From the NCBI GenBank assembly GCA_964057225.1, contig OZ059895.1, positions 62,001 to 126,000 on the forward strand: DNA of 64,000 bases, given 5' to 3'. The notes under the pieces were generated by a model. It was not told where the DNA came from. It saw only the letters and a program-made list of their open reading frames with translations, and did not search any database. Shown piece by piece: positions 10,427-23,877 of the stretch. This stretch comes from Auanema rhodensis. Taxonomy: Eukaryota; Nematoda; Chromadorea; Rhabditida; Rhabditidae. The first letter of the stretch is position 1. Each line of letters begins with the position of its first letter. The position numbers and the translations under genes are program-made.

Positions 10427-13087
10427 TAATTTTGAAAACCGCATCTCTTTATCTTTCACGTGAAGCGAGTTACATACCAAGTGCACATCACGTGTACATT
10501 TAATTAGCATAAATTAAAGTTCACGTAATTTTTAAAGTCATGGTTACCATGAACCAATATCAATAAAAATTTGTTTTTAGACTAATATGGACATGGGGAA
10601 TCTAATTTTGAAAACCGCATCTCTTTATCTTACACGTGAAGCAAGTTACATACCAAGTGCACATCACGTGTACATTTAATTAGCATAAATTAAAGTTCAC
10701 GTAAATTTCAAAGTCATGGTTACCATGCACCAATATCAATAAAAATTTGTTGTTAGACTAATATGGACATGGGGAATCTAATTTTGAAAACCGCATCTCT
10801 TTATCTTTCACGTGAAGCGAGTTACATACCAAGTGCACATCACGTGTACATTTAATTAGCATAAATTAAAGTTCACGTAAATTTCAAAGTCATGGTTACC
10901 ATGCACCAATATCAATAAAAATTGGTTTTTAGACTAATATGGACATGGGGAATCTAATTTTAAAAATCGCATCTCTTTATCTTTCACGTGAAGCGAGTTA
11001 CATACCAAGTGCACATCACGTGTACATTTAATTAGCATAAATTAAAGTTCACGTAAATTTCAAAGTCATGGTTACCATGAACCAATATCAATAAAAATTT
11101 GTTTTTAGACTAATATGGACATGGGGAATCTAAATTTGAAAACCGCATCTTTTTATCTTTCACGTGAAGCGAGTTACATACCAAGTGCACATCACGTGTA
11201 CATTTAATTAGCATAAATTAAAGTTCACGTAAATTTCAAAGTCATGGTTACCATGAACCAATATCAATAAAAATTTGTTTTTAGACTAATATGGACATGG
11301 GGAATCTAATTTTGGAAACCGCATCTCTTTATCTTTCACGTGAAGCAAGTTACATACCAAGTGCACATCACGTGTACATTTAATTAGCATAAATTAAAGT
11401 TCACGTAAATTTCAAAGTCATGGTTACCATGCACCAATATCAATAAAAATTTGTTGTTAGACTAATATGGACATGGGGAATCTAATTTTGAAAACCGCAT
11501 CTCTTTATCTTTCACGTGAAGCGAGTTACATACCAAGTGCACATCACGTGTACATTTAATTAGCATAAATTAAAGTTCACGTAAATTTCAAAGTCATGGT
11601 TACCATGCACCAATATCAATAAAAATTTGTTTTTAGACTAATATGGACATGGGGAATCTAAATTTGAAAACCGCATCTCTTTATCTTTCACGTGAAGCGA
11701 GTTACATACCAAGTGCACATCACGTGTACATTTAATTAGCATAAATTAAAGTTCACGTAAATTTCAAAGTCATGGTTACCATGAACCAATATCAATAAAA
11801 ATTTGTTTTTAGACTAATATGGACATGGGGAATCTAATTTTGAAAACCGCATCTCTTTATCTTTCACGTGAAGCGAGTTACATACCAAGTGCACATCACG
11901 TGTACATTTATATAGCATAAATTAAAGTTCACGTAAATTTCAAAGTCATGGTTACCATGCACCAATATCAATAAAAATTTGTTGTTAGACTAATATGGAC
12001 ATGGGGAATCTAATTTTGAAAACCGCATCTCTTTATCTTTCACGTGAAGCGAGTTACATACCAAGTGCACATCACGTGTACATTTAATTAGCATAAATTA
12101 AAGTTCACGTAAATTTCAAAGTCATGGTTACCATGCACCAATATCAATAAAAATTTGTTGTTAGACTAATATGGACATGGGGAATCTAATTTTGAAAACC
12201 GCATCTCTTTATCTTTCACGTGAAGCGAGTTACATACCAAGTGCACATCACGTGTACATTTAATTAGCATAAATTAAAGTTCACGTAAATTTCAAAGTCA
12301 TGGTTACCATGAACCAATATCAATAAAAATTTGTTTTTAGACTAATATGGACATGGGGAATCTAAATTTGAAAACCGCATCTCTTTATCTTTCACGTGAA
12401 GCGAGTTACATACCAAGTGCACATCACGTGTACATTTAATTAGCATAAATTAAAGTTCACGTAAATTTCAAAGTCATGGTTACCATGAACCAATATCAAT
12501 AAAAATTTGTTTTTAGACTAATATGGACATGGGGAATCTAATTTTGAAAACCGCATCTCTTTATCTTTCACGTGAAGCGAGTTACATACCAAGTGCACAT
12601 CACGTGTACATTTATATAGCATAAATTAAAGTTCACGTAAATTTCAAAGTCATGGTTACCATGCACCAATATCAATAAAAATTTGTTGTTAGACTAATAT
12701 GGACATGGGGAATCTAATTTTGAAAACCGCATCTCTTTATCTTTCACGTGAAGCGAGTTACATACCAAGTGCCCATCACGTGTACATTTAATTAGCATAA
12801 ATTTACATTTAATTGGCATAAATTAAAGTTCACGTAAATTTCAAAGTCATGGTTACCATGAACCAATATCAATAAAAATTTGTTTTTAGACTAATATGGA
12901 CATGGGGAATCTAATTTTGAAAACCGCATCTCTTTATCTTTCACGTGAAGCGAGTTACATACCAAGTGCACATCACGTGTACATTTAATTAGCATAAATT
13001 AAAGTTCACGTAAATTTCAAAGTCATGGTTACCATGAACCAATATCAATAAAAATTTGTTTTTATACTAATATGGACATGGGGAATC

Positions 13088-13812
13088 TAATTTTGAAAAC
13101 CGCATCTCTTTATCTTTCACGTGAAGCGAGTTGCATACCAAGTGCACATCACGTGTACATTTAATTAGCATAAATTAAAGTTCACGTAAATTTCAAAGTC
13201 ATGGTTACCATGCACCAATATCAATTAAAATTTGTTGTTAGACTAATATGGACATGGGGAATCTAATTTTGAAAACCGCATCTCTCTATCTTTCACGTGA
13301 AGCGAGTTACATACCAAGTGCACATCACGTGTACATTTAATTAGCATAAATTAAAGTTCACGTAAATTTCAAAGTCATGGTTACCATGCACCAATATCAA
13401 TAAAAATTTGTTGTTAGACTAATATGGACATGGGGAATCTAATTTTGAAAACCGCATCTCTTTATCTTTCACGTGAAGCGAGTTACATACCAAGTGCACA
13501 TCACGTGTACATTTAATTAGCATAAATTTACATTTAATTGGCATAAATTAAAGTTCACGTAAATTTCAAAGTCATGGTTACCATGAACCAATATCAATAA
13601 AAATTTGTTTTTAGACTAATATGGACATGGGGAATCTAAATTTGAAAACCGCATCTCTTTATCTTTCACGTGAAGCGAGTTACATACCAAGTGCACATCA
13701 CGTGTACATTTAATTAGCATAAATTAAAGTTCACGTAAATTTCAAAGTCATGGTTACCATGAACCAATATCAATAAAAATTTGTTTTTAGACTAATATGG
13801 ACATGGGGAATC
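13088..13812 (+). repeat. 725 bp four-monomer repeat, copy 1
   Basis: Monomers 13088 (GTTGCAT, CAATTAAAA), 13264 (CTCTCTATC), 13440 (197 bp) and 13637 (TAAATTTG). Each private marker recurs 725 bp to the right (TCAATTAAAA 13221 to 13946; TTGCAT 13131 to 13856). Copy 1 of the 22-monomer superrepeat holds this block once (9153-9877), so the extra copy arose after the larger duplication. Confidence 0.85.
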
Positions 13813-14537
13813 TAATTTTGAAAACCGCATCTCTTTATCTTTCACGTGAAGCGAGTTGCATACCAAGTGCACATCACGTGTACATTTAATTAGCATAAAT
13901 TAAAGTTCACGTAAATTTCAAAGTCATGGTTACCATGCACCAATATCAATTAAAATTTGTTGTTAGACTAATATGGACATGGGGAATCTAATTTTGAAAA
14001 CCGCATCTCTCTATCTTTCACGTGAAGCGAGTTACATACCAAGTGCACATCACGTGTACATTTAATTAGCATAAATTAAAGTTCACGTAAATTTCAAAGT
14101 CATGGTTACCATGCACCAATATCAATAAAAATTTGTTGTTAGACTAATATGGACATGGGGAATCTAATTTTGAAAACCGCATCTCTTTATCTTTCACGTG
14201 AAGCGAGTTACATACCAAGTGCACATCACGTGTACATTTAATTAGCATAAATTTACATTTAATTGGCATAAATTAAAGTTCACGTAAATTTCAAAGTCAT
14301 GGTTACCATGAACCAATATCAATAAAAATTTGTTTTTAGACTAATATGGACATGGGGAATCTAAATTTGAAAACCGCATCTCTTTATCTTTCACGTGAAG
14401 CGAGTTACATACCAAGTGCACATCACGTGTACATTTAATTAGCATAAATTAAAGTTCACGTAAATTTCAAAGTCATGGTTACCATGAACCAATATCAATA
14501 AAAATTTGTTTTTAGACTAATATGGACATGGGGAATC
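13813..14537 (+). repeat. 725 bp four-monomer repeat, copy 2
   Basis: Monomers 13813, 13989, 14165 (197 bp) and 14362 repeat the marker set of 13088-13812 in order. The monomer preceding copy 2 ends in TTTTAGAC, whereas the one before copy 1 ends in TTTTATAC, which places the breakpoint at the join. Confidence 0.85.
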
Positions 14538-15262
14538 TAATTTTGAAAACCGCATCTCTTTATCTTTCACGTGAAGCGAGTTACATACCAAGTGCACATC
14601 ACGTGTACATTTATATAGCATAAATTAAAGTTCACGTAAATTTCAAAGTCATGGTTACCATGCACCAATATCAATAAAAATTTGTTGTTAGACTAATATA
14701 GACATGGGGAATCTAATTTTGAAAACCGCATCTCTTTATCTTTCACGTGAAGCGAGTTACATACCAAGTGCCCATCACGTGTACATTTAATTAGCATAAA
14801 TTTACATTTAATTGGCATAAATTAAAGTTCACGTAAATTTCAAAGTCATGGTTACCATGAACCAATATCAATAAAAATTTGTTTTTAGACTAATATGGAC
14901 ATGGGGAATCTAATTTTGAAAACCGCATCTCATTATCTTTCACGTGAAGCGAGTTACATACCAAGTGCACATCACGTGTACATTTAATTAGCATAAATTA
15001 AAGTTCACGTAAATTTCAAAGTCATGGTTACCATGAACCAATATCAATAAAAATTTGTTTTTATACTAATATGGACATGGGGAATCTAATTTTGAAAACC
15101 GCATCTCTTTATCTTTCACGTGAAGCGAGTTGCATACCAAGTGCACATCACGTGTACATTTAATTAGCATAATTTAAAGTTCACGTAAATTTCAAAGTCA
15201 TGGTTACCATGCACCAATATCAATAAAAATTCGTTGTTAGACTAATATGGACATGGGGAATC
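14538..15262 (+). repeat. Second 725 bp four-monomer repeat, copy 1
   Basis: Monomers 14538 (TATATAGC, ATATAGAC), 14714 (GCCCAT, 197 bp), 14911 (CTCATTATC, TTTTATAC) and 15087 (GTTGCAT, AATTTAAAG, ATTCGTTG). It has the same length as, but different content from, the 725 bp repeat immediately to the left. Markers recur at +725 (TCGTTG 15231 to 15956; CATTATC 14931 to 15656). Confidence 0.85.
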
Positions 15263-15987
15263 TAATTTTGAAAACCGCATCTCTTTATCTTTCACGTGAA
15301 GCGAGTTACATACCAAGTGCACATCACGTGTACATTTATATAGCATAAATTAAAGTTCACGTAAATTTCAAAGTCATGGTTACCATGCACCAATATCAAT
15401 AAAAATTTGTTGTTAGACTAATATAGACATGGGGAATCTAATTTTGAAAACCGCATCTCTTTATCTTTCACGTGAAGCGAGTTACATACCAAGTGCCCAT
15501 CACGTGTACATTTAATTAGCATAAATTTACATTTAATTGGCATAAATTAAAGTTCACGTAAATTTCAAAGTCATGGTTACCATGAACCAATATCAATAAA
15601 AATTTGTTTTTAGACTAATATGGACATGGGGAATCTAATTTTGAAAACCGCATCTCATTATCTTTCACGTGAAGCGAGTTACATACCAAGTGCACATCAC
15701 GTGTACATTTAATTAGCATAAATTAAAGTTCACGTAAATTTCAAAGTCATGGTTACCATGAACCAATATCAATAAAAATTTGTTTTTATACTAATATGGA
15801 CATGGGGAATCTAATTTTGAAAACCGCATCTCTTTATCTTTCACGTGAAGCGAGTTGCATACCAAGTGCACATCACGTGTACATTTAATTAGCATAATTT
15901 AAAGTTCACGTAAATTTCAAAGTCATGGTTACCATGCACCAATATCAATAAAAATTCGTTGTTAGACTAATATGGACATGGGGAATC
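15263..15987 (+). repeat. Second 725 bp four-monomer repeat, copy 2
   Basis: Monomers 15263, 15439 (197 bp), 15636 and 15812 carry the same rare changes as 14538-15262, including CTCATTATC and ATTCGTTG, which occur almost nowhere else. The shared rare changes indicate a recent event. Confidence 0.85.
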
Positions 15988-16163
15988 TAATTTTGAAAAC
16001 CGCATCTCTCTATCTTTCACGTGAAGCGAGTTACATACCAAGTGCACATCACGTGTACATTTAATTAGCATGAATTAAAGTTCACGTAAATTTCAAAGTC
16101 ATGGTTACCATGCACCAATATCAATAAAAATTTGTTGTTAGACTAATATGGACATGGGGAATC

Positions 16164-16557
16164 TAATTTTGAAAACCGCATCTCTTTATCTTTCACGTGA
16201 AGCGAGTTACATACCAAGTGCACATCACGTGTACATTTAATTAGCATAAATTTACATTTAATTGGCATAAATTTAAGTTCACGTAAATTTCAAAGTCATG
16301 GTTACCATGAACCAATATCAATAAAAATTTGTTGTTAGACTAATATGGACATGGGGAATCTAATTTTGAAAACCGCATCTCTTTATCTTTCACGTGAAGC
16401 GAGTTACATACCAAGTGCCCATCACGTGTACATTTAATTAGCATAAATTTACATTTAATTGGCATAAATTAAAGTTCACGTAAATTTCAAAGTCATGGTT
16501 ACCATGAACCAATATCAATAAAAATTTGTTTTTAGACTAATATGGACATGGGGAATC
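16164..16557 (+). repeat. Two adjacent 197 bp monomers
   Basis: Monomers 16164 and 16361 both carry the 21 bp duplication, which otherwise is nearly always separated by at least one 176 bp monomer. The first has AATTTAAG after the insert and A126 with G150; the second has GCCCAT. The pair sits at the end of the 725 bp repeat zone and may mark an unequal-exchange junction. Confidence 0.6.
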
Positions 16558-18317
16558 TAATTTTGAAAACCGCATCTCTTTATCTTTCACGTGAAGCGAG
16601 TTACAAACCAAGTGCACATCACGTGTACATTTAATTAGCATAAATTAAAGTTCACGTAAATTTCAAAGTCATGGTTACCATGAACCAATATCAATAAAAA
16701 TTTGGTTTTAGACTAATATGGACATGGGGAATCTAATTTTGAAAACCGCATCTCTTTATCTTTCACGTGAAGCGAGTTACATACCAAGTGCCCATCACGT
16801 GTACATTTAATTAGCATAAATTAAAGTTCACGTAAATTTCAAAGTCATGGTTACCATGCACCAATATCAATAAAAATTTGTTGTTAGACTAATATGGACA
16901 TGGGGAATCTAATTTTGAAAACCGCATCTCTTTATCTTTCACGTGAAGCGAGTTACATACCAAGTGCACATCACGTGTACATTTAATTAGCATAAATTAA
17001 AGTTCACGTAATTTTCAAAGTCATGGTTACCATGAACCAATATCAATAAAAATTTGTTTTTAGACTAATATGGACATGGGGAATCTAATTTTGAAAACCG
17101 CATCTCTTCATCTTTCACGTGAAGCGAGTTACATACCAAGTGCACATCACGTGTACATTTAATTAGCATAAATTAAAGTTCACGTAAATTTCAAAGTCAT
17201 GGTTACCATGAACCAATATCAATAAAAATTTGTTTTTAGACTAATATGGACATGGGGAATCTAAATTTGAAAACCGCATCTCTTTATCTTTCACGTGAAG
17301 CGAGTTACATACCAAGTGCACATCACGTGTACATTTAATTAGCATAAATTAAAGTTCACGTAAATTTCAAAGTCATGGTTACCATGAACCAATATCAATA
17401 AAAATTTGTTTTTAGACTAATATGGACATGGGGAATCTAATTTTGGAAACCGCATCTCTTTATCTTTCACGTGAAGCAAGTTACATACCAAGTGCACATC
17501 ACGTGTACATTTAATTAGCATAAATTAAAGTTCACGTAAATTTCAAAGTCATGGTTACCATGCACCAATATCAATAAAAATTTGTTGTTAGACTAATATG
17601 GATATGGGGAATCTAATTTTGAAAACCGCATCTCTTTATCTTTCACGTGAAGCGAGTTACATACCAAGTGCACATCACGTGTACATTTAATTAGCATAAA
17701 TTAAAGTTCACGTAAATTTCAAAGTCATGGTTACCATGCACCAATATCAATAAAAATTGGTTTTTAGACTAATATGGACATGGGGAATCTAATTTTGAAA
17801 ATCGCATCTCTTTATCTTTCACGTGAAGCGAGTTACTTACCAAGTGCACATCACGTGTACATTTAATTAGCATAAATTAAAGTTCACGTAAATTTCAAAG
17901 TCATGGTTACCATGCACCAATATCAATAAAAATTGGTTTTTAGACTAATATGGACATGGGGAATCTAATTTTGAAAATCGCATCTCTTTATCTTTCACGT
18001 GAAGCGAGTTACATACCAAGTGCACATCACGTGTACATTTAATTAGCATAAATTAAAGTTCACGTAAATTTCAAAGTCATGGTTACCATGAACCAATATC
18101 AATAAAAATTTGTTTTTAGACTAATATGGACATGGGGAATCTAATTTTGAAAACCGCATCTCTTTATCTTTCACGTGAAGCGAGTTACATACCAAGTGCA
18201 CATCACGTGTACATTTAATTAGCATAAATTAAAGTTCACGTAAATTTCAAAGTCATGGTTACCATGAACCAATATCAATAAAAATTTGGTTTTAGACTAA
18301 TATGGACATGGGGAATC

Positions 18318-19394
18318 TAATTTTGAAAACCGCATCTCTTTATCTTTCACGTGAAGCGAGTTGCATACCAAGTGCACATCACGTGTACATTTAATTAGCA
18401 TAAATTAAAGTTCACGTAAATTTCAAAGTCATGGTTACCATGCACCAATATCAATAAAAATTTGTTGTTAGACTAATATGGACATGGGGAATCTAATTTT
18501 GAAAACCGCATCTCTCTATCTTTCACGTGAAGCGAGTTACATACCAAGTGCACATCACGTGTACATTTAATTAGCATAAATTAAAGTTCACGTAAATTTC
18601 AAAGTCATGGTTACCATGCACCAATATCAATAAAAATTTGTTGTTAGACTAATATGGACATGGGGAATCTAATTTTGAAAACCGCATCTCTTTATCTTTC
18701 ACGTGAAGCGAGTTACATACCAAGTGCACATCACGTGTACATTTAATTAGCATAAATTCACATTTAATTGGCATAAATTAAAGTTCACGTAAATTTCAAA
18801 GTCATGGTTACCATGAACCAATATCAATAAAAATTTGTTTTTAGACTAATATGGACATGGGGAATCTAATTTTGAAAACCGCATCTCTTTATCTTTCACG
18901 TGAAGCGAGTTACAAACCAAGTGCACATCACGTGTACATTTAATTAGCATAAATTAAAGTTCACGTAAATTTCAAAGTCATGGTTACCATGAACCAATAT
19001 CAATAAAAATTTGTTTTTAGACTAATATGGACATGAGGAATCTAATTTTGAAAACCGCATCTCTTTATCTTTCACGTGAAGCGAGTTACATACCAAGTGC
19101 ACATCGCGTGTACATTTAATTAGCATAAATTAAAGTTCACGTAAATTTCAAAGTCATGGTTACCATGCACCAATATCAATAAAAATTTGTTTTTAGACTA
19201 ATATGGACATGGGGAATCTAATTTTGAAAATCGCATCTCTTTATCTTTCACGTGAAGCGAGTTACATACCAAGTGCACATCACGTGTACATTTAATTAGC
19301 ATAAATTAAAGTTCACGTAAATTTCAAAGTCATGGTTACCATGAACCAATATCAATAAAAATTTGGTTTTAGACTAATATGGACATGGGGAATC
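18318..19394 (+). repeat. 1,077 bp six-monomer repeat, copy 1
   Basis: Order: GTTGCAT (18318), CTCTCTATC (18494), 197 bp with TTCACATTT insert (18670), TTACAAACC then CATGAGG (18867), CGCGTG (19043), AAAATCGC ending TTTGGTTTTAG (19219). The same order follows at +1,077, and both copies recur at +4,483. Confidence 0.85.
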
Positions 19395-20471
19395 TAATTT
19401 TGAAAACCGCATCTCTTTATCTTTCACGTGAAGCGAGTTGCATACCAAGTGCACATCACGTGTACATTTAATTAGCATAAATTAAAGTTCACGTAAATTT
19501 CAAAGTCATGGTTACCATGCACCAATATCAATAAAAATTTGTTGTTAGACTAATATGGACATGGGGAATCTAATTTTGAAAACCGCATCTCTCTATCTTT
19601 CACGTGAAGCGAGTTACATACCAAGTGCACATCACGTGTACATTTAATTAGCATAAATTAAAGTTCACGTAAATTTCAAAGTCATGGTTACCATGCACCA
19701 ATATCAATAAAAATTTGTTGTTAGACTAATATGGACATGGGGAATCTAATTTTGAAAACCGCATCTCTTTATCTTTCACGTGAAGCGAGTTACATACCAA
19801 GTGCACATCACGTGTACATTTAATTAGCATAAATTCACATTTAATTGGCATAAATTAAAGTTCACGTAAATTTCAAAGTCATGGTTACCATGAACCAATA
19901 TCAATAAAAATTTGTTTTTAGACTAATATGGACATGGGGAATCTAATTTTGAAAACCGCATCTCTTTATCTTTCACGTGAAGCGAGTTACAAACCAAGTG
20001 CACATCACGTGTACATTTAATTAGCATAAATTAAAGTTCACGTAAATTTCAAAGTCATGGTTACCATGAACCAATATCAATAAAAATTTGTTTTTAGACT
20101 AATATGGACATGAGGAATCTAATTTTGAAAACCGCATCTCTTTATCTTTCACGTGAAGCGAGTTACATACCAAGTGCACATCGCGTGTACATTTAATTAG
20201 CATAAATTAAAGTTCACGTAAATTTCAAAGTCATGGTTACCATGCACCAATATCAATAAAAATTTGTTTTTAGACTAATATGGACATGGGGAATCTAATT
20301 TTGAAAATCGCATCTCTTTATCTTTCACGTGAAGCGAGTTACATACCAAGTGCACATCACGTGTACATTTAATTAGCATAAATTAAAGTTCACGTAAATT
20401 TCAAAGTCATGGTTACCATGAACCAATATCAATAAAAATTTGTTTTTAGACTAATATGGACATGGGGAATC
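19395..20471 (+). repeat. 1,077 bp six-monomer repeat, copy 2
   Basis: Repeats the marker order of 18318-19394 (CATGAG 19032 to 20109). The last monomer differs: it has GAACC and TTTGTTTTTAG instead of TTTGGTTTTAG. Confidence 0.85.
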
Positions 20472-20647
20472 TAATTTTGAAAATCGCATCTCTTTATCTT
20501 TCACGTGAAGCGAGTTACATACCAAGTGCACATCACGTGTACATTTAATTAGCATAAATTAAAGTTCACGTAAATTTCAAAGTCATGGTTACCATGAACC
20601 AATATCAATAAAAATTTGTTTTTAGACTAATATGGACATGGGGAATC

Positions 20648-20822
20648 TAATTTTGAAAACCGCATCTCTTTATCTTTCACGTGAAGCGAGTTACATGCCA
20701 AGTGCACATCACGTGTACATTTAATTACATAAATTAAAGTTCACGTAAATTTCAAAGTCATGGTTACCATGCACCAATATCAATAAAAATTGGTTTTTAG
20801 ACTAATATGGACATGGGGAATC
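20648..20822 (+). repeat. 175 bp monomer, AATTACAT deletion
   Basis: One base (G81) is missing, so ATTAGCAT reads ATTACAT. It also has TTACATGCC (A50 to G), the first appearance of that domain B marker. The same deletion recurs at 25131-25305, 4,483 bp away, as part of the superrepeat. Confidence 0.85.
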
Positions 20823-21174
20823 TAATTTTGAAAATCGCATCTCTTTATCTTTCACGTGAAGCGAGTTACATACCAAGTGCACATCACGTGTACATTTAAT
20901 TAGCGTAAATTAAAGTTCACGTAAATTTCAAAGTCATGGTTACCATGAACCAATATCAATAAAAATTTGTTGTTAGACTAATATGGACATGGGGAATCTA
21001 ATTTTGAAAACCGCATCTCTTTATCTTTCACGTGAAGCGAGTTACATACCAAGTGCACATCGCGTGTACATTTAATTAGCATAAATTAAAGTTCACGTAA
21101 ATTTCAAAGTCATGGTTACCATGAACCAATATCAATAAAAATTTGGTTTTAGACTAATATGGACATGGGGAATC

Positions 21175-21568
21175 TAATTTTGAAAACCGCATCTCTTTAT
21201 CTTTCACGTGAAGCGAGTTACATACCAAGTGCACATCACGTGTACATTTAATTAGCATAAATTCACATTTAATTGGCATAAATTAAAGTTCACGTAAATT
21301 TCAAAGTCATGGTTACCATGAACCAATATCAATAAAAATTTGTTTTTAGACTAATATGGACATGGGGAATCTAATTTTGAAAACCGCATCTCTTTATCTT
21401 TCACGTGAAGCGAGTTACATACCAAGTGCACATCACGTGTACATTTAATTAGCATAAATTCACATTTAATTGGCATAAATTAAAGTTCACGTAATTTTCA
21501 AAGTCATGGTTACCATGAACCAATATCAATAAAAATTTGTTTTTAGACTAATATGGACATGGGGAATC
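21175..21568 (+). repeat. Two adjacent 197 bp monomers with TTCACATTT insert
   Basis: Monomers 21175 and 21372 both carry the insert in its third form (TTCACATTT and TTGGC). They straddle the junction of the two 4,483 bp superrepeat copies, whose breakpoint lies inside monomer 21372. Confidence 0.6.
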
Positions 21569-22800
21569 TAATTTTGAAAACCGCATCTCTTCATCTTTCA
21601 CGTGAAGCGAGTTACATACCAAGTGCACATCACGTGTACATTTAATTAGCATAAATTAAAGTTCACGTAAATTTCAAAGTCATGGTTACCATGAACCAAT
21701 ATCAATAAAAATTTGTTTTTAGACTAATATGGACATGGGGAATCTAAATTTGAAAACCGCATCTCTTTATCTTTCACGTGAAGCGAGTTACATACCAAGT
21801 GCACATCACGTGTACATTTAATTAGCATAAATTAAAGTTCACGTAAATTTCAAAGTCATGGTTACCATGAACCAATATCAATAAAAATTTGTTTTTAGAC
21901 TAATATGGACATGGGGAATCTAATTTTGGAAACCGCATCTCTTTATCTTTCACGTGAAGCAAGTTACATACCAAGTGCACATCACGTGTACATTTAATTA
22001 GCATAAATTAAAGTTCACGTAAATTTCAAAGTCATGGTTACCATGCACCAATATCAATAAAAATTTGTTGTTAGACTAATATGGATATGGGGAATCTAAT
22101 TTTGAAAACCGCATCTCTTTATCTTTCACGTGAAGCGAGTTACATACCAAGTGCACATCACGTGTACATTTAATTAGCATAAATTAAAGTTCACGTAAAT
22201 TTCAAAGTCATGGTTACCATGCACCAATATCAATAAAAATTGGTTTTTAGACTAATATGGACATGGGGAATCTAATTTTGAAAATCGCATCTCTTTATCT
22301 TTCACGTGAAGCGAGTTACTTACCAAGTGCACATCACGTGTACATTTAATTAGCATAAATTAAAGTTCACGTAAATTTCAAAGTCATGGTTACCATGCAC
22401 CAATATCAATAAAAATTGGTTTTTAGACTAATATGGACATGGGGAATCTAATTTTGAAAATCGCATCTCTTTATCTTTCACGTGAAGCGAGTTACATACC
22501 AAGTGCACATCACGTGTACATTTAATTAGCATAAATTAAAGTTCACGTAAATTTCAAAGTCATGGTTACCATGAACCAATATCAATAAAAATTTGTTTTT
22601 AGACTAATATGGACATGGGGAATCTAATTTTGAAAACCGCATCTCTTTATCTTTCACGTGAAGCGAGTTACATACCAAGTGCACATCACGTGTACATTTA
22701 ATTAGCATAAATTAAAGTTCACGTAAATTTCAAAGTCATGGTTACCATGAACCAATATCAATAAAAATTTGGTTTTAGACTAATATGGACATGGGGAATC

Positions 22801-23877
22801 TAATTTTGAAAACCGCATCTCTTTATCTTTCACGTGAAGCGAGTTGCATACCAAGTGCACATCACGTGTACATTTAATTAGCATAAATTAAAGTTCACGT
22901 AAATTTCAAAGTCATGGTTACCATGCACCAATATCAATAAAAATTTGTTGTTAGACTAATATGGACATGGGGAATCTAATTTTGAAAACCGCATCTCTCT
23001 ATCTTTCACGTGAAGCGAGTTACATACCAAGTGCACATCACGTGTACATTTAATTAGCATAAATTAAAGTTCACGTAAATTTCAAAGTCATGGTTACCAT
23101 GCACCAATATCAATAAAAATTTGTTGTTAGACTAATATGGACATGGGGAATCTAATTTTGAAAACCGCATCTCTTTATCTTTCACGTGAAGCGAGTTACA
23201 TACCAAGTGCACATCACGTGTACATTTAATTAGCATAAATTCACATTTAATTGGCATAAATTAAAGTTCACGTAAATTTCAAAGTCATGGTTACCATGAA
23301 CCAATATCAATAAAAATTTGTTTTTAGACTAATATGGACATGGGGAATCTAATTTTGAAAACCGCATCTCTTTATCTTTCACGTGAAGCGAGTTACAAAC
23401 CAAGTGCACATCACGTGTACATTTAATTAGCATAAATTAAAGTTCACGTAAATTTCAAAGTCATGGTTACCATGAACCAATATCAATAAAAATTTGTTTT
23501 TAGACTAATATGGACATGAGAAATCTAATTTTGAAAACCGCATCTCTTTATCTTTCACGTGAAGCGAGTTACATACCAAGTGCACATCGCGTGTACATTT
23601 AATTAGCATAAATTAAAGTTCACGTAAATTTCAAAGTCATGGTTACCATGCACCAATATCAATAAAAATTTGTTTTTAGACTAATATGGACATGGGGAAT
23701 CTAATTTTGAAAATCGCATCTCTTTATCTTTCACGTGAAGCGAGTTACATACCAAGTGCACATCACGTGTACATTTAATTAGCATAAATTAAAGTTCACG
23801 TAAATTTCAAAGTCATGGTTACCATGAACCAATATCAATAAAAATTTGGTTTTAGACTAATATGGACATGGGGAATC
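22801..23877 (+). repeat. 1,077 bp six-monomer repeat, copy 3
   Basis: Counterpart of 18318-19394 in the second 4,483 bp superrepeat, with 197 bp monomer 23153 and a private CATGAGAAATC. Confidence 0.85.

Larger units (their letters stand above)
10427..15086 (+). repeat. Superrepeat copy 2 (3,935 bp plus a 725 bp internal duplication)
   Basis: Matches copy 1 at an offset of 3,935 bp (GTAATTTTT 6591 to 10526; TTTTATAC 9123 to 13058; TAAATTTG 9701 to 13636). After the extra 725 bp unit it matches at 4,660 bp (ATATAGAC 10040 to 14700; CTCATTATC 10271 to 14931). 3,935 + 725 = 4,660, so a 22-monomer tandem duplication was followed by a four-monomer duplication inside the second copy. The junction between copies lies at the monomer boundary 10426/10427 in the phase used here. 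Confidence 0.8.
16990..21472 (+). repeat. 25-monomer superrepeat, 4,483 bp, copy 1
   Basis: Private markers recur exactly 4,483 bp to the right: GTAATTTTC 17008 to 21491, CTTCATC 17101 to 21584, GATATGGGG 17601 to 22084, the TTACTTACC monomer 17790 to 22273, CATGAG 19032 to 23515 and 20109 to 24592, TTACATGCC 20691 to 25174, AGCGTAAA 20904 to 25387, CGCGTG 21061 to 25544. The length equals 25 x 176 + 4 x 21 - 1. Both edges are approximate: the left breakpoint lies inside monomer 16910, because its counterpart (21372) has the 21 bp insert and this one does not. Confidence 0.8.

Noticed and set aside
15228-15246. CENP-B box (ATTCGTTGTTAGAC near 15230 and 15955 resembles its first half)
   Set aside because: The required A and CGGG part of NTTCGNNNNANNCGGGN is absent, and the TTCG arises from a single T to C change in two copied monomers. 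CGAA in CCGAATC monomers also fails on the other strand.
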